Below, in pieces: positions 28,826 to 40,149 of a stretch of 64,000 nt of DNA (positions within the stretch are counted from its first letter, which is position 1; every line of letters begins with the position of its first letter). The notes under the pieces are model-generated. The model did no database searches. It saw only the letters and a list, made by a program, of their open reading frames with translations, and had not been told where the DNA came from. The stretch comes from Centrapalus pauciflorus (taxonomy: Eukaryota; Streptophyta; Magnoliopsida; Asterales; Asteraceae), in NCBI GenBank assembly GCA_020465985.1, contig JAANYP010003266.1:196721-260720 (forward strand), in the 5' to 3' direction. A program made the position numbers and the translations under genes.

Positions 28826-31065
28826 TGTAACATCCTCGGATTTAATTTATTGTAATCGGGATAATTAGATGAATTTTTGTATTAAGTTAAATTATTAAAA
28901 ATGTTTATGTATCTGGATATTTGGAAGTTGGTTGTTATTTTAAGAAATTAAGAAATTTGAGAATTTAAATTTTAGTTATTAAGTATATTTGTTAAAAAGT
29001 TAATGACGATGAAAATTATTATAAACATCAGTATTTAATGGAACCGGATAAGTTGAGGGGCTAAAAGTGTCAAAAGTCGAAAATATGGAATAAAAGACCA
29101 TTGGTCTTTCATTTTTGAACTATATCTCTCTCTCTCTACAACTCAAGAACTCTCTCAATATCTCTCTAAATCCCTGCTGAAATTCGAAATTTGTGGAGCT
29201 AAATTCGTGGATTAAAGCTTCATATTGCCAAGAATCAGTAGAAATTAAGGTAAGAACACGATTTATCATCATGGGCTTTTATTTTGAGAATAAAATGCAC
29301 AAAATTCGGATTTTTAAATCTGAAAATTCGTAATGCATGTTTGTTATGGTAGTTGGAAATCTTTCTTGGAAGATTACTGAAGCTTAGGAAACAAGAATCG
29401 TTGGTTAATTCGTCCTAAAAGGTTAGAAATCTTAATTTTTGTAAGTTTTTGTGTTCTTGAAGAAAAGTTCATATTTTGGTTCAATCTGAACGAATTTGGG
29501 TGTTAATGATAGGGAAAATGATGTAGAAACAATCAATATATGTTAATATAACATTATTATGGATTGCATGTTGCTAGAATTGAGTTTTAGAAAATTTTAG
29601 TGCAAAACCCGTAGCTGCGACCTGCAAACCTGCATGTGAACTCGGCGAGTTCATGGGGGAACTCGGCGGGTTCTCAAGAACATTTGAATATATCATCAAA
29701 AATTCATAAGTGTTGGATGCGAATTCGGTTGGGACCCGAATTCGGATGAGACCCGAAATTGCATAGGACCGAAATCAAATAAAGAACCGAACTCGGATGG
29801 ACCCGAATTCGGATGGGTCAACCCAATCCGGTGGGTCCGAAATTCAGTTAAGGGTCCGAAATTCGGACAGGAACTCGGCGAGTTCCTTGATCCAACTCGG
29901 CGAGTTCTTTCATTTCTTGGGTAATTCGGATGGGTTTAAAAGGACCCGAAATTATGGTTAAATAAATTACACTTTTGGGATATTGTTGGTATTATATTAA
30001 GGCATATAATGGAGGGTTAATTGGAAATAATAACACCTCGAATGATGATTTTTAACATGAGTTTCGGATGTTGGTTCCGAATGTTGTAATGCTTATAATT
30101 ATACAAGTTGATGTCAAATTGTTAAGGATCATGTAATGATGAGATGTTTTCCTTATGGAAATGAAACAGGTCCCTTGTGGTGTTGTTTAACCCACAGTGG
30201 GGTACTTTGTGGATCCGGTTGAAATTCCGAGGAGAAATAATATAACTTGAAGTTTATTAACGCACCCACAGTGAGTACCTTTGATTTTAAAATTGCTGCA
30301 TCTGCTTTATGTTTTGCTTTGCCTGCTGAGGCATGTTGTTTCAATTATCGTTTGGCACTCTACGAACTTGCGTATATATATTGATGCACATTCATACTTG
30401 TTGCATGTCCGTTCATTTGTTGTGCATCCTATTGATGGACCTGCGTGGTCGCATCTGTACTCTGATGTTACTGTGCTATATGACCAAGAGTTTGACATCT
30501 CTGTGGTCAGGATAGATAGTAAGTCGTCCCCGATGTAATGTCTGCCTCAGATGATTGGTTTTCTTATGCCGAGTGTCAGCTCGAAGGAGCTGCGGCCCGG
30601 GTTTGCGTACTTTTAGTACGTGTGGAGTATACGGTATGTGTTACCGCGGTTACTCTGGGTGGCATCATAAAGATTTGTAGAATGTATAAAATCATATGGT
30701 ATTCACTAAGCATTAGCTTACCCCTTCAGTTGTTACATTTTTACAGGAAAAGGGAAATCCGCCGCGAGACCATCTAGCTAGGACGTTTGTCGAAGTATTT
30801 GAAGATTTCTACTGTTTAACTTGGTATTTGGTTTATGGAATTACTGTTGTAATTAATTTGGGAATGATGTAATACTTTTGAATTTGTAGACTTAGACGTG
30901 TAACCTATGTAGCACCGTAGGGTGATGGACACAAATCTGTATTATCTTATTTTGTATTTTATGCTTCCGCACTTTAATTAAGTTATCAGATCATTATGTA
31001 ATCGTGTGTTGATGATTAATCCTGGGTGTTATGTAAATGGTGGTTATTGTGGCAAGGGTGTCACA
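28826..31065 (+). repeat. 5' LTR of Gypsy-2
   Basis: 2,240 bp. It contains CCGAATTCGG and GAACTCGGCGAGTTC palindromic words in 29630-29920. A CT microsatellite lies near 29125-29160. Short ORFs in it (for example 30281-30538) recur in the 3' LTR and are not genes. Confidence 0.94.
29636..29925 (+). repeat. Palindromic motif cluster in Gypsy-2 LTR
   Basis: AACTCGGCGAGTTC (four complete or partial copies) alternates with CCCGAATTCGGATG-type words. The 3' LTR equivalent (36680-36945) has lost 12 bp between two neighbouring motif copies. Confidence 0.75.
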
Positions 31066-31070
31066 TGGTA

Positions 31071-31082
31071 TGGTATCAGAGC
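31071..31082 (+). promoter_or_regulatory. Primer-binding site of Gypsy-2
   Basis: TGGTATCAGAGC, five bases after the LTR end, complementary to initiator Met-tRNA. Confidence 0.88.
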
Positions 31083-31283
31083 AGTAGTTTGAGATTCAAG
31101 TGTCCGTGAGGTGTTGGTCTTAAACATTAAGTGATGATATGTAGAGATTTTAAGTAATGATCTGAACTAAGATAGGTTACGATCTAGAATCATAGGAGAT
31201 TGACTATCATACGGGACAATTGGGTGGTGTCTTTAAACAAATAACATGTTACTATAAAAGTTATATGTTTTATATTTCAGAAC

Positions 31284-33413
31284 ATGTCTGGAGGAGGAAT
31301 GACACCCGAAGAAACAAGGGAAATGATGCTAGCCATGATGGCTGAACAAAACCGGATGATTCAAGATCAGTTTCGGGCTCGAGATGAGGCCGAAGCTAAG
31401 CGAAGAGAAGATAAGAGGAAGAATAAGGAAAGAGAGGGAAACAATGACGAACAAGATGACAACACTGGGTCATCTAATAAGCCCAGAGGTTGTCGATTTA
31501 AAGATTTCAAAGGAAATGGAGCAGTCGAGTTCAGTGGACTGGGTGATGCTGTTGCCGCTTTGGAATGGATAACAGCCACAGAACGGACATTCCGAATCAG
31601 CGATTGTGCTGAGAAGGATATGGTCCGGTTCGCTACTGCAATGTTCACCAAAGATGCAGTTATGTGGTGGAATTCGATGGTGAATGCCTTAACAATGGAG
31701 AAGGTTTCCGTAATGGCCTGGGCTGAGTTTACTAAAATTTTTACTCAGCAATATTGCCCGGCCGATGAGCGCCAAAGATTGGATGCTATGTTCATGACGT
31801 TGATACAGGGGACTAAGTCTGTGTCCCAGTATGCTGTAGAGTTCACGAGGCTAAGTTTGTTCGCGCCTCATCAAGGGAATACTGAGGAAAGGAAAGTGAC
31901 CAGGTAAGAGGCTGGTCTTGATTTGGAAATCCAAAGGGTGATGAGCAATGGACGCTACCCCACATTTGCTGGTCTACTGGAAGCCGCCAGAAATGGGGAA
32001 CAGATTCTAAGTATGTCTGGATATGTGATGGGGTCCGCTGCTGCTTCAGCTAACCCAACTCAACCTTTACCACTGAAACGTCAACGCGAAGGAGGCTACT
32101 CTGGTTCTTCATGATCATCGCAGTACTCGCCGCAACAGTCTCATTGCCGACAGTCTGGTTCTTTTGGTCGTGCTTGTGCTTACTCTATCAACACCGAGTC
32201 GCAGTATTGTAATAAGTACCATCTAGAACACTTCGACAAGTGCACAAACGGGCGTGCGTGTTTTTGCTGTGGAGAATTGGGCAACTACCAGAACGAGTGC
32301 CCACGGAAATCTGACGCTTGCCATAAGTGTGGGGTATGGGGGCACTATAGTCGGAATTGTCGAAAGAATGCTCCAGCAGATGCTGCTCCATCATCAACTC
32401 GATCATCTGGGGGATCTAGTGATGGTTCAGTCAACCGCCGGAACCAGCCACAAAGGGCACCAGCTCGTGCATTCCAGATTACCGCGGAGGAGGCTAGGGA
32501 AAACCCAGAGGTGGTTACGAGTACGTTTATTGTAAATTCTTTGCCTGCACGAGTGCTGTTTGATTCTGGTGCCAACCGCTCTTTTGTGTCTACTATTTTT
32601 GCACAACGACTTGCTATGCCACTGTCTAAGCTATCTGCTGTACTAGATATTGAAACTGCTAGTAATACTCTAGTCAAAGTAGATCATGTATACCGTAACT
32701 GCACCTTAGAGATTGAAGATGTAGTCTTCAATTTGGATTTTATTCCGATCGAGTTTAGTGAATTTGACGTGATTATCGGGATGGATTGGTTGATAGAGAA
32801 TGAAGCCCACATAGTATGTAAGAAGCGGATGATAAAGATGACTACTCCGGAAAGGCATGAGATCTGTATATACGGAGATAGGAGAAGTGGGGATCTGTGT
32901 TTGTTGACTATTGCAAAAGCTCGAAAGCTTGTTGCAAAGGGATGTGACGCCTACTTAGCATATGCTATTGATGCTAAGGCTGAGAAAAGGACTGTGGCCG
33001 ATGTGCCTGTTGTTTCACAAATCCCGGATGTGTTTCCGGAAGACTTGTCTGGCGTGCCGCCTGAGAGACAAGTGGAGTTTCGAATTGATCTGATCCCTGG
33101 AGCTGCACCGGTAGGTCGTTCTCCGTATCGCCTTGCTCCTACTGAGATGAAAGAGATGATGACACAACTCCAGGAGTTGTTGGATAAGGGCTTCATTCGA
33201 CCGATTTCATCGCCGTGGGGAGCTCCGGTATTGTTTGTGAAGAAGAAAGATGGCACCATGAGGATGTGCATCGATTACCGGGAGCTCAATAAATTGACAA
33301 TTAAGAACAAGTATCCGCTGCCGCGGATAGATGACTTGTTTGATCAGTTACACGGGGCTTGTGTCTTTTCTAAGATTGACTTGAGGTCGGGGTATCATCA
33401 GTTGAAAGTTTGA
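31284..33413 (+). pseudogene. gag-pol: Gypsy-2 gag, protease and RT start
   Basis: A single frame starting ATG 31284 (MSGGGM) is broken by TAA at 31905, TGA at 32112 and TGA at 33411. Gag has CRFKDFKGNGAVEF, MWWNSMV and TKSVSQYAVEFTRL. Zinc knuckles CFCCGELGNYQNEC and CHKCGVWGHYSRNC follow near 32265-32365. The protease has DSGANRSF near 32563, and RT starts GIDLIPGAAPV-like and reads MRMCIDYRELNKLTIKNKYPLPRIDDLF. The RT motif after the A-run position of Gypsy-1 is intact here (FSKIDLRSGYHQ), which fixes the Gypsy-1 frame break. Confidence 0.88.
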
Positions 33414-35824
33414 GAGGAAGATGTGCCTAAGACAGCTTTTAGGACACGTTACGGGCATTACGAGTTCTTGGTTATGCCTTTTGGGTTAACCAATGCCCCG
33501 GCTGTCTTTATGGATTTGATGAATAGAGTGTGCAGACCGATGTTAGACAAGTCTGTAATCGTGTTTATTGATGACATTCTGTTGTACTCTAAGTCTGAGG
33601 CTGAGCACGCTGATCACCTAAAAGAGTTATTGGAGTTGTTAAGAAAGGAAAGGTTGTACGCCAAATTCTCAAAATGTGAGTTTTGGTTGCAACAGATACA
33701 GTTTCTTGGACATGTTGTTTCGGGAGCTGGGATTTCTGTAGATCCAGCTAAGGTTGAAGCCATAAGAAATTGGGAACCGCCTCAATCAGCTACAGAAGTC
33801 AGAAGTTTTCTGGGATTGGCGGGTTATTATAGGAGATTTATAAAGGACCTTTCTAAGATCGCAGTTCCTTTGACTGCATTAATGAAGAAGAATGCACCGT
33901 TCGTATGGGAAACCGTGCAGCAAGAGGCGTTTGAGATATTGAAGAAGATATTAAGCGAAGCACCGATACTTGCTCTACCGGAGGGCAATGAGGATTTTGT
34001 GGTGTACACAGATGCGTCGAGGTTGGGGCTTGGTGCGGTATTGATGCAGCGCGGGAAAGTAATTGCGTATGCCTCGAGACAACTTAAGCAGCATGAAAAG
34101 AACTACTCAACTCATGATCTTGAGTTGACAGCTGTCACATTTGCACTGAAACTGTGGAGACACTATCTCTATGGAACTAAGTGTCAGTTATACACGGATC
34201 ATAAGAGCCTGAAGTACATTTTCAGCCAGAGAGAACTTAACATGAGGCAGAGACGTTCGATGGAACTAATAAAGGATTACGACTGTGAGATCCTTTACCA
34301 TCTTGGTAAGGCTAATGTAGTAGTCGATGCTTTAAGCCGTAAAGCATATTCTAAGGATTGCTGCTACATGATGACGTCTACTATGTTGACCTCCACTATT
34401 ATTGATGATGTCAAGGCCGCTCAAGAGGAAGCCTTGAAAGACGAGAATGTTGGTGCTGAAGATATAAGAGTACAAATTAAGAATATGGAAACGAGCGAGT
34501 CGGGATTGAAAGGAATATATGGGAGGATCTGGGTACCAAAATTTGGTGGTATGAGAAAAGTGATAATAGAAGAAGCTCATCAATCGAAAATTTCTGTACA
34601 TCCCGGGAGCACAAAGATGTACAACGAACTTAAAGCAGATTTTTGGTGGCCCGGATTGAAAAAGGATATCGGTCAGTACGTGGAGAGATGCAGAACTTGT
34701 CGACTTGTGAAAGCCGAACATCAGCAACCATACGGTAGTTTGCAACTGCTTCCCATTCCGGAATGGAAGTGGGAGCATATCACTATATACTTTGTAACAA
34801 AGTTGCCGAAGACTAGACGTCAACACGATGCAGTTTGGGTGATAGTAGATCGGTTAACTAAATCGGCACACTTTATACCGATTCGGGAAAGCTATTCATT
34901 GGAAAAGTTGGCTCACATTTACATGGATTAGATCGTTGCTAGACATGGAGTACCTAAGTCTATAGTATCAGATCGGGACAGCCGATTTACTTCCAACTTC
35001 TGGTCAGCATTACAAGAAGGGTTGGGAACGAGGATCGCAATGAGTACGGCTTATCGGCCGCAAACTGATGGTTAGAGTGAGCGGACCATCCTAACACTTG
35101 AAGATATGATGCGGTCGTGCATATTGGATCTCGGTGGTAATTGGGACGATCATTTGCCACTAATAGAGTTCTCGTACAATAACAGCTACCATGCGACGAT
35201 AAAGAAAGCACCGTTGAAGCTTTATATGGGAGGAGGTGTAAGACTCCTACATGTTGGAGGGAAACCGGAGAGACACCGATTGCTTGGCCGGCATTACTAC
35301 AAGAAACTAATGAGAAGATACAGCTGATTAGACAGAACATGAAAGCGGCCCAGGATCGTCAGAAGAGTTATTACGACAGGAGGAACAAACCAATCAGTTT
35401 TGATGTGAATGATTGGGTTTATTTGAAGGTGTCACCTATGAGAGGTGTTACACATTTTGTAAAGAGAGGAAAGTTGGCTCCGAGATTCGTCGGACCATTC
35501 AGGATTACTGAGAAAGTAGAAAATCAGTCGTATCGTTTGGAGTTGCCGGAAGAAATGTCGGGCATACACCCGGTGTTCCATGTGGGGAACCTTAGAAAGT
35601 CGTTCACAACCGAAAACGAAGATTGGGCTGATCACACCGAGTTTGAAAGACTTCGTTATGTGGAGGAGCCGGAATGTGTTTTAGATACTAAGATAAAGAA
35701 GTTGAGAAGCAAAGAGATAGAGATGGTGCTTGTACGTTGGAAGCATCATAAGGGAGCGAATCATACTTGGGAGAGAAAGGCAGAGATGATGAAGAAATAT
35801 CCACAACTTTTTGGATCCAAGTAA
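33414..35824 (+). pseudogene. pol: Gypsy-2 RT, RNase H, integrase and chromodomain
   Basis: Continues in the gag frame: FIDDILLYSK (RT), TDASRLGLG, HDLELTAV, YTDHKSL and VVDALSRK (RNase H with all four acidic residues), then integrase HPGSTKMY...CRTC. Stops TAG occur at 34929 and 35073. A one-base deletion near 35213 moves the frame, which then ends at the TAA 35822 after LAPRFVGPF, HPVFHVGNL and a chromodomain (EIEMVLVRWKHHKG). The first integrase catalytic position reads YFVTK, with Tyr where Asp is expected (MDFVTK in Gypsy-1). Confidence 0.88.
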
Positions 35825-35861
35825 CTTCGAGGACGAAGTTTGAGCGTGGTGAAGCCCATGC

Positions 35862-38097
35862 TGTAACATCCTCAGGTTTAATTTATTGTAATTGGGATAA
35901 TTAGATGAATTTTTGTATTAAGTTAAATTATTAAAAATGTTTATGTATCTGGATATTTGGAAGTTGGTTGTTATTTTAAGAAATTAAGAAGTTTGAGAAT
36001 TTAAATTTTAGTTATTAAGTGTATTTGTTAAAAAGTTAATGACGATGAAAATTATGATAAAAATCAGTATTTAATGGAACCGGATAAGTTGAGGGGCTAA
36101 AAGTGTCAAAAGTCAAAAATATGGAATAAAAGACCATTGGTCTTTCATTTTTGAACTATCTCTCTCTCTCTCTCTCTCTCTATAACTCAAGAACTCTCTC
36201 AATATCTCTCTAAATCCCTGCTGAAATTCGAAATTTGTGGAGCTAAATTCGTGGATTAAAGCTTCATATTGCCAAGAATCAGTAGAAATTAAGGTAAGAA
36301 CACGATTTATCATCATGGGGTTTTATTTTGAGAATAAAATGCATAAAATTCGGATTTTTAAATCTGAAAATTCGTAATGCATGTTTGTTATGGTAGTTGG
36401 AAATCTTTCTTGGAAGATTACTGAAGCTTAGGAAACAAGAATCGTTGGTTAATTCGTCCTAAAAGGTTAGAAATCTTAATTTTTGTAAGTTTTTGTGTTC
36501 TTGAAGAAAAGTTCATATTTTGGTTCAATCTGGACGAATTTGGGTGTTAATGATCGGGAAAATGATGTAGAAACAATCAATATATGTTAATATAACATTA
36601 TTATGGATTGCATGTTGCTAGAATTGAGTTTTAGAAAATTTTAGTGCAAAACCCGTAGCTGCGACCTGCAAACCTGCATGTGAACTCGGCGAGTTCATGG
36701 GGGAATCAAGAACATTTGAATAAATCTTCAAAAATTCATAAGTGTTGGATCCGAATTCGGTTGGGACCCGAATTCGGATGAGACCCGAAATTGCATAGGA
36801 CCGAAATCAAATAAAGAACCGAACTCGGATGGACCCGAATTCGGATGGGTCAACCCAATCAGGACGGGTCTGAAATTCAGTTAAGGGTCCGAAATTCGTA
36901 CAGGAACTCGGCGAGTTCCTTGAGCCAACTCGGCGAGTTCTTTCATTTCTTGGGTAATTCGGATGGGTTTAAAAGGACCCGAAATTATGGTTAAATAAAT
37001 TACACTTTTGGGATATTGTTGGTATTATATTAAGGCATATAATGGAGGGTTAATTGGAAATAATAACACCTCGAATGATGATTTTTAACATGAGTTTCGG
37101 GTGCTGGTTCCGAATGTTGTAATGCTTATAATTATACAAGTTGATGTCAAATTGTTAAGGAGCATGTAATGATGAGATGTTTTCCTTATGGAAATGAAAC
37201 AGGTCCCTTGTGGTGTTGTTTAACCCACAGTGGGGTACTTTGTGGATCCGGTTGAAATTCTGAGGAGAAATAATATAACTTGAAGTTTATTAACGCACCC
37301 ACAGTGAGTACCTTTGATTTTAACATTGTTGCATCTGCTTTATGTTTTGCTTTGCCTGCTGAGGCATGTTGTTACAATTATCGTTTGGCACTCTACTAAC
37401 TTGCATATATATATTGATGCACATTCATACTTGTTGCATGTCCGTTCATTTGTTGTGCATCCTTTTGATGGACCTGCGTGGTCGCATCTGTACTCTGGTG
37501 TTACTGTGCTATATAACCAAGAGTTTGACACCTCTGTGGTCAGGATAGACAGTAAGTCATCCCCGATGTAATGTCTGCCTCAGATGGTTGGTTTTCTTAT
37601 GCCGAGTGTCAGCTCGAAGGAGCTGCGGCTCGGGTTTGCGTACTTTGAGTACGTGTGGAGTATACGGTATGTGTTACCGCGGTTTCTCTTGGTGGCATCA
37701 TAAAGATTTGTAGACTGTGTAAAATCATATGGTATTCACTAAGCATTAGCTTACCCCTTCAGTTGTTACATTTTTACAGGAAAAGGGAAATCCGCCGCGG
37801 GACCATCTAGCTAGGACGTTTGTCGAAGTTTTGAAGATTTCTACTGTTTAACTTGGTATTTGGTTTATGGAATTACTGTTGTAATTAATTTGGGAATGAT
37901 GTAATACTTTTGAATTTGTAGACTTAGACGTGTAACCTATGTAGCAACTTAGGGTGATGGACACAAATCTGTATTATCTTATTTTGTATTTTATGCTTCC
38001 GCACTTTAATTAAGTTATCAGATCATTATGTAATCGTGTGTTGATGATTAATCCTGGGTGTTATGTAAATGGTGGTTATTGTGGCAAGGGTGTCACA
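35862..38097 (+). repeat. 3' LTR of Gypsy-2
   Basis: 2,236 bp. Differences from the 5' LTR include transitions at its start (CCTCGGATTT versus CCTCAGGTTT), a longer CT run near 36160-36182 and a 12-bp motif-cluster deletion. Confidence 0.94.
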
Positions 38098-38102
38098 GAT
38101 AC
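38098..38102. repeat. Target-site duplication of Gypsy-2, right
   Basis: GATAC, identical to 28821-28825. Confidence 0.93.
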
Positions 38103-38486
38103 CTCTAAATAATATGTGGAAATCTTTTATTGTTAGAATAAACTTTGTCCAAAAACATTTCACCCTGGCGAGGGAGAAGTGTCCCTTTTCAAATGGAGAA
38201 TATAGATAACTCCCACACAAGCTTTTGTGGATTTTCCCAGCAGGGAAATTTGCATCTCTTTTTTGATCAAATAAAAAAAGGAGGGGAAAGGGCCATCAGG
38301 CTTCCTCAGACTTTACTATTAGACATGTCAAGCAGTTTTATGAGTACCGTATATAAATACAACACTCACATAAATCATCAACAACCATATCAGTTGGTCA
38401 TAAGCATGATTAATATTTCAAATAGTCATAGCAAAGTAAAACACCATCCGAATAGCAATACAACCATAAACCAAACTAATAAAAAC
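38103..38486 (+). other. Tat spacer between pol and antisense ORF
   Basis: Continuation of Tat non-coding sequence after Gypsy-2. It contains a G-rich run (AAAAAAAGGAGGGGAAAGGG near 38272). No gene seen; short ORFs are not convincing. Confidence 0.6.
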
Positions 38487-39169
38487 CTAAGAGTTACTAG
38501 ATTGTTTAGCAAGAGCAGTACACAATTTCAATGAAACAGGAGGAGTAACTTCCTCAGAAGTCCCAAGGATTTCAACCAAAGATTTCTCTGGATCTGCAGA
38601 AACGGAAGAGAGGTAAGCAAATTGGTTATTCTTGGCAGCAATCAGGGCAGCTTCCAGCTCTTCCTTGGCCTCTTCACAATAGCCATCAACATCAGAAACA
38701 TCTGTATCTTGCAGATGCTTGCCTTGGGTAGAAATAATACCCTGATGACATCCCAAGCGGAGAGCAGCCCTCTGGACAGCCCTCGGGTGGTTATAGAACA
38801 CCAATCCCCTTTCATTCCTATTTTAAAGAAAGCCCTAAGCAGTGCTACGTTGGGTTCCTTACCTATGGATTTACATGCCATCTCAAACAAATGGAATTTC
38901 TCTTTACCTAGAGGGGACAACTGGGAAAGTTGAATCTTGTAATGAGTCAACACATCTAAATAGAAAGGGCTTATAGGAAATCGCATATGGGCCATTTTCA
39001 ACGCCTTAGCATAAATAGCTATACGACCAGGAGTAGGGTTGTCTACCCTGTCTCTCTTTGCTGGAATAGACGGATGAAGATTCTCAGGAATATAAACTTC
39101 ATCCAGAAGAATGCAAAAGTACTTCTCAGAGACGGTGGGCCTAACCAGACTAACTCTGACTTCCTCCAT
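38487..39169 (-). pseudogene. Tat antisense accessory ORF
   Basis: From ATG 39169 (MEEVRVSLVRPTV) the minus strand encodes NLHPSIPAKRD, GRIAIYAKALKMAHMRFPISPFYLDVLTHYKIQLSQLSP and FEMACKSIGKEP. This matches the pattern of the plant putative gypsy-type transposon domain found antisense in Tat elements. A frameshift near 38800 leads to the second frame, ending at 38487 with a Glu/Ala/Lys-rich helix and SVSADPE. No catalytic residues are evident. Function in Tat elements is unknown. Confidence 0.7.
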
Positions 39170-39699
39170 TCTTGAGGAAAGGAAGGAAGAAGATGAAAAG
39201 AATAGAAAGTGCAGACGGAAGCAAGAAACTAAAAGAAATAAAGGAGGTAACTAACCTGTGTTCGCACGGAATAAGGCTGAAGAAGCAGGAGTTAGGAAAG
39301 TTGGGGAAGATCAACAAGGGAGGTTAATAAAGATGAGCAATTTTTGAAACGGGTCCGATATTTAAGGAGGAAACTTCGCTTAGAGGAAGAAACTGCCGGA
39401 TGTAGACACGCGTAGGCATCCGAAGACAACACCTGGGCTCCTCATCATGGCTAGGGAGTCAGAACCAGTTAGCTCCCCTGCGCATCATTACGCCTACGGT
39501 ATAGGACCCTCATTGCTTCATTTAACTCTTATTAAATTCACTATAACCGCCCCATTAAATTCCTTTCGATATTTTTTCCTTCTTTAAATTAAAAATACTT
39601 ATATACTTATCAAATGTTTATGTCTTAAATAAAATAAATACTTCCCACTTACTCGGAGTCTCAGGCTCTAGACTTCTAGAACTTCAGACTCGGGGGGCT
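39170..39699 (+). other. Tat region between antisense ORF and 3' LTR, with PPT
   Basis: Holds the promoter side of the antisense ORF (purine-rich GGAAGGAAGAAGATGAAAAG at 39179) and ends in ACTCGGGGGGCT, a plausible polypurine tract, immediately before TGTTTATGTG. No gene seen. Confidence 0.55.
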
Positions 39700-40147
39700 T
39701 GTTTATGTGATTAAAATATTTATCCATATTAAGGAAATTCCAAGAAGCTCTTTTTGGAAAGCTTCAACCTGGTCTTACCTCTTAGTCAAGTAGGCGTTGA
39801 CCTGAGGATGGGACAAAGCAGATGAAGCCGCTTAAGAAAAGGAGGCGCGTAGAAGACCATACATGTCCTCAGAGCCGTCCATAGTACAGACCAGAAGCTC
39901 CTCCTTTTATCTGGGTTATAGGTATTTCTCTGCTTGGTATTATGAGCCAATAGGAATAAAATGTCTTCTCCTTCTTCATAAACATGGTAAGCACAAAATA
40001 TATACTATTCCCCTGAATACACTTGATCTCTCGTTTATTTAAGACTTCATCCATTGTTACTCGGAGTATGTCTAACTTGGGCGTCGGAGGTGCCTCACAG
40101 GGGTTCTCCCCCTATGTTGCACACTGATGTTTTTCTGTTGTATTTCA
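39700..40147 (+). repeat. 3' LTR of the Tat element
   Basis: Starts TGTTTATGTGATT after the PPT. It includes GGGCGTCGGAGGTGCC near 40079, like the R/U5 text of Tat LTRs that I recall. The end is placed at TTGTATTTCA (40147) or at TTGCACA (40123). The partner LTR is outside the window, so neither the end nor the TSD can be tested. Confidence 0.5.
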
Positions 40148-40149
40148 GT

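Larger units (their letters stand above)
28826..38097 (+). mobile_element. Gypsy-2: older Tekay/Del-type chromovirus
   Basis: 9,272 bp, LTRs of 2,240 and 2,236 bp (TGTAAC...TGTCACA), TSD GATAC on both sides and PBS at 31071. Protein order matches Gypsy-1 and the RT region is clearly related. The RT has no intron. The single gag-pol frame is broken by five stops and one frameshift, and the LTRs differ at many sites, mostly transitions, so it is older than Gypsy-1. Confidence 0.95.
27970..40147 (+). mobile_element. Tat-type gypsy element, right half (interrupted by Gypsy-2)
   Basis: Integrase coding sequence at 27970-28723, then a gap filled by Gypsy-2, an antisense ORF at 38487-39169, a GGGGGG-containing PPT near 39691 and a 3' LTR from 39700. 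Sense pol followed by an antisense ORF before the 3' LTR is the known layout of Tat-lineage elements. The left half is beyond the window because Copia-1(+) inserted in the integrase. The exact right end is uncertain (40123 to 40147). Confidence 0.75.

Noticed and set aside
30281..30538. ORFs conserved between 30281-30538 and 37314-37571
   Set aside because: Same reason: 5' and 3' LTRs of Gypsy-2.
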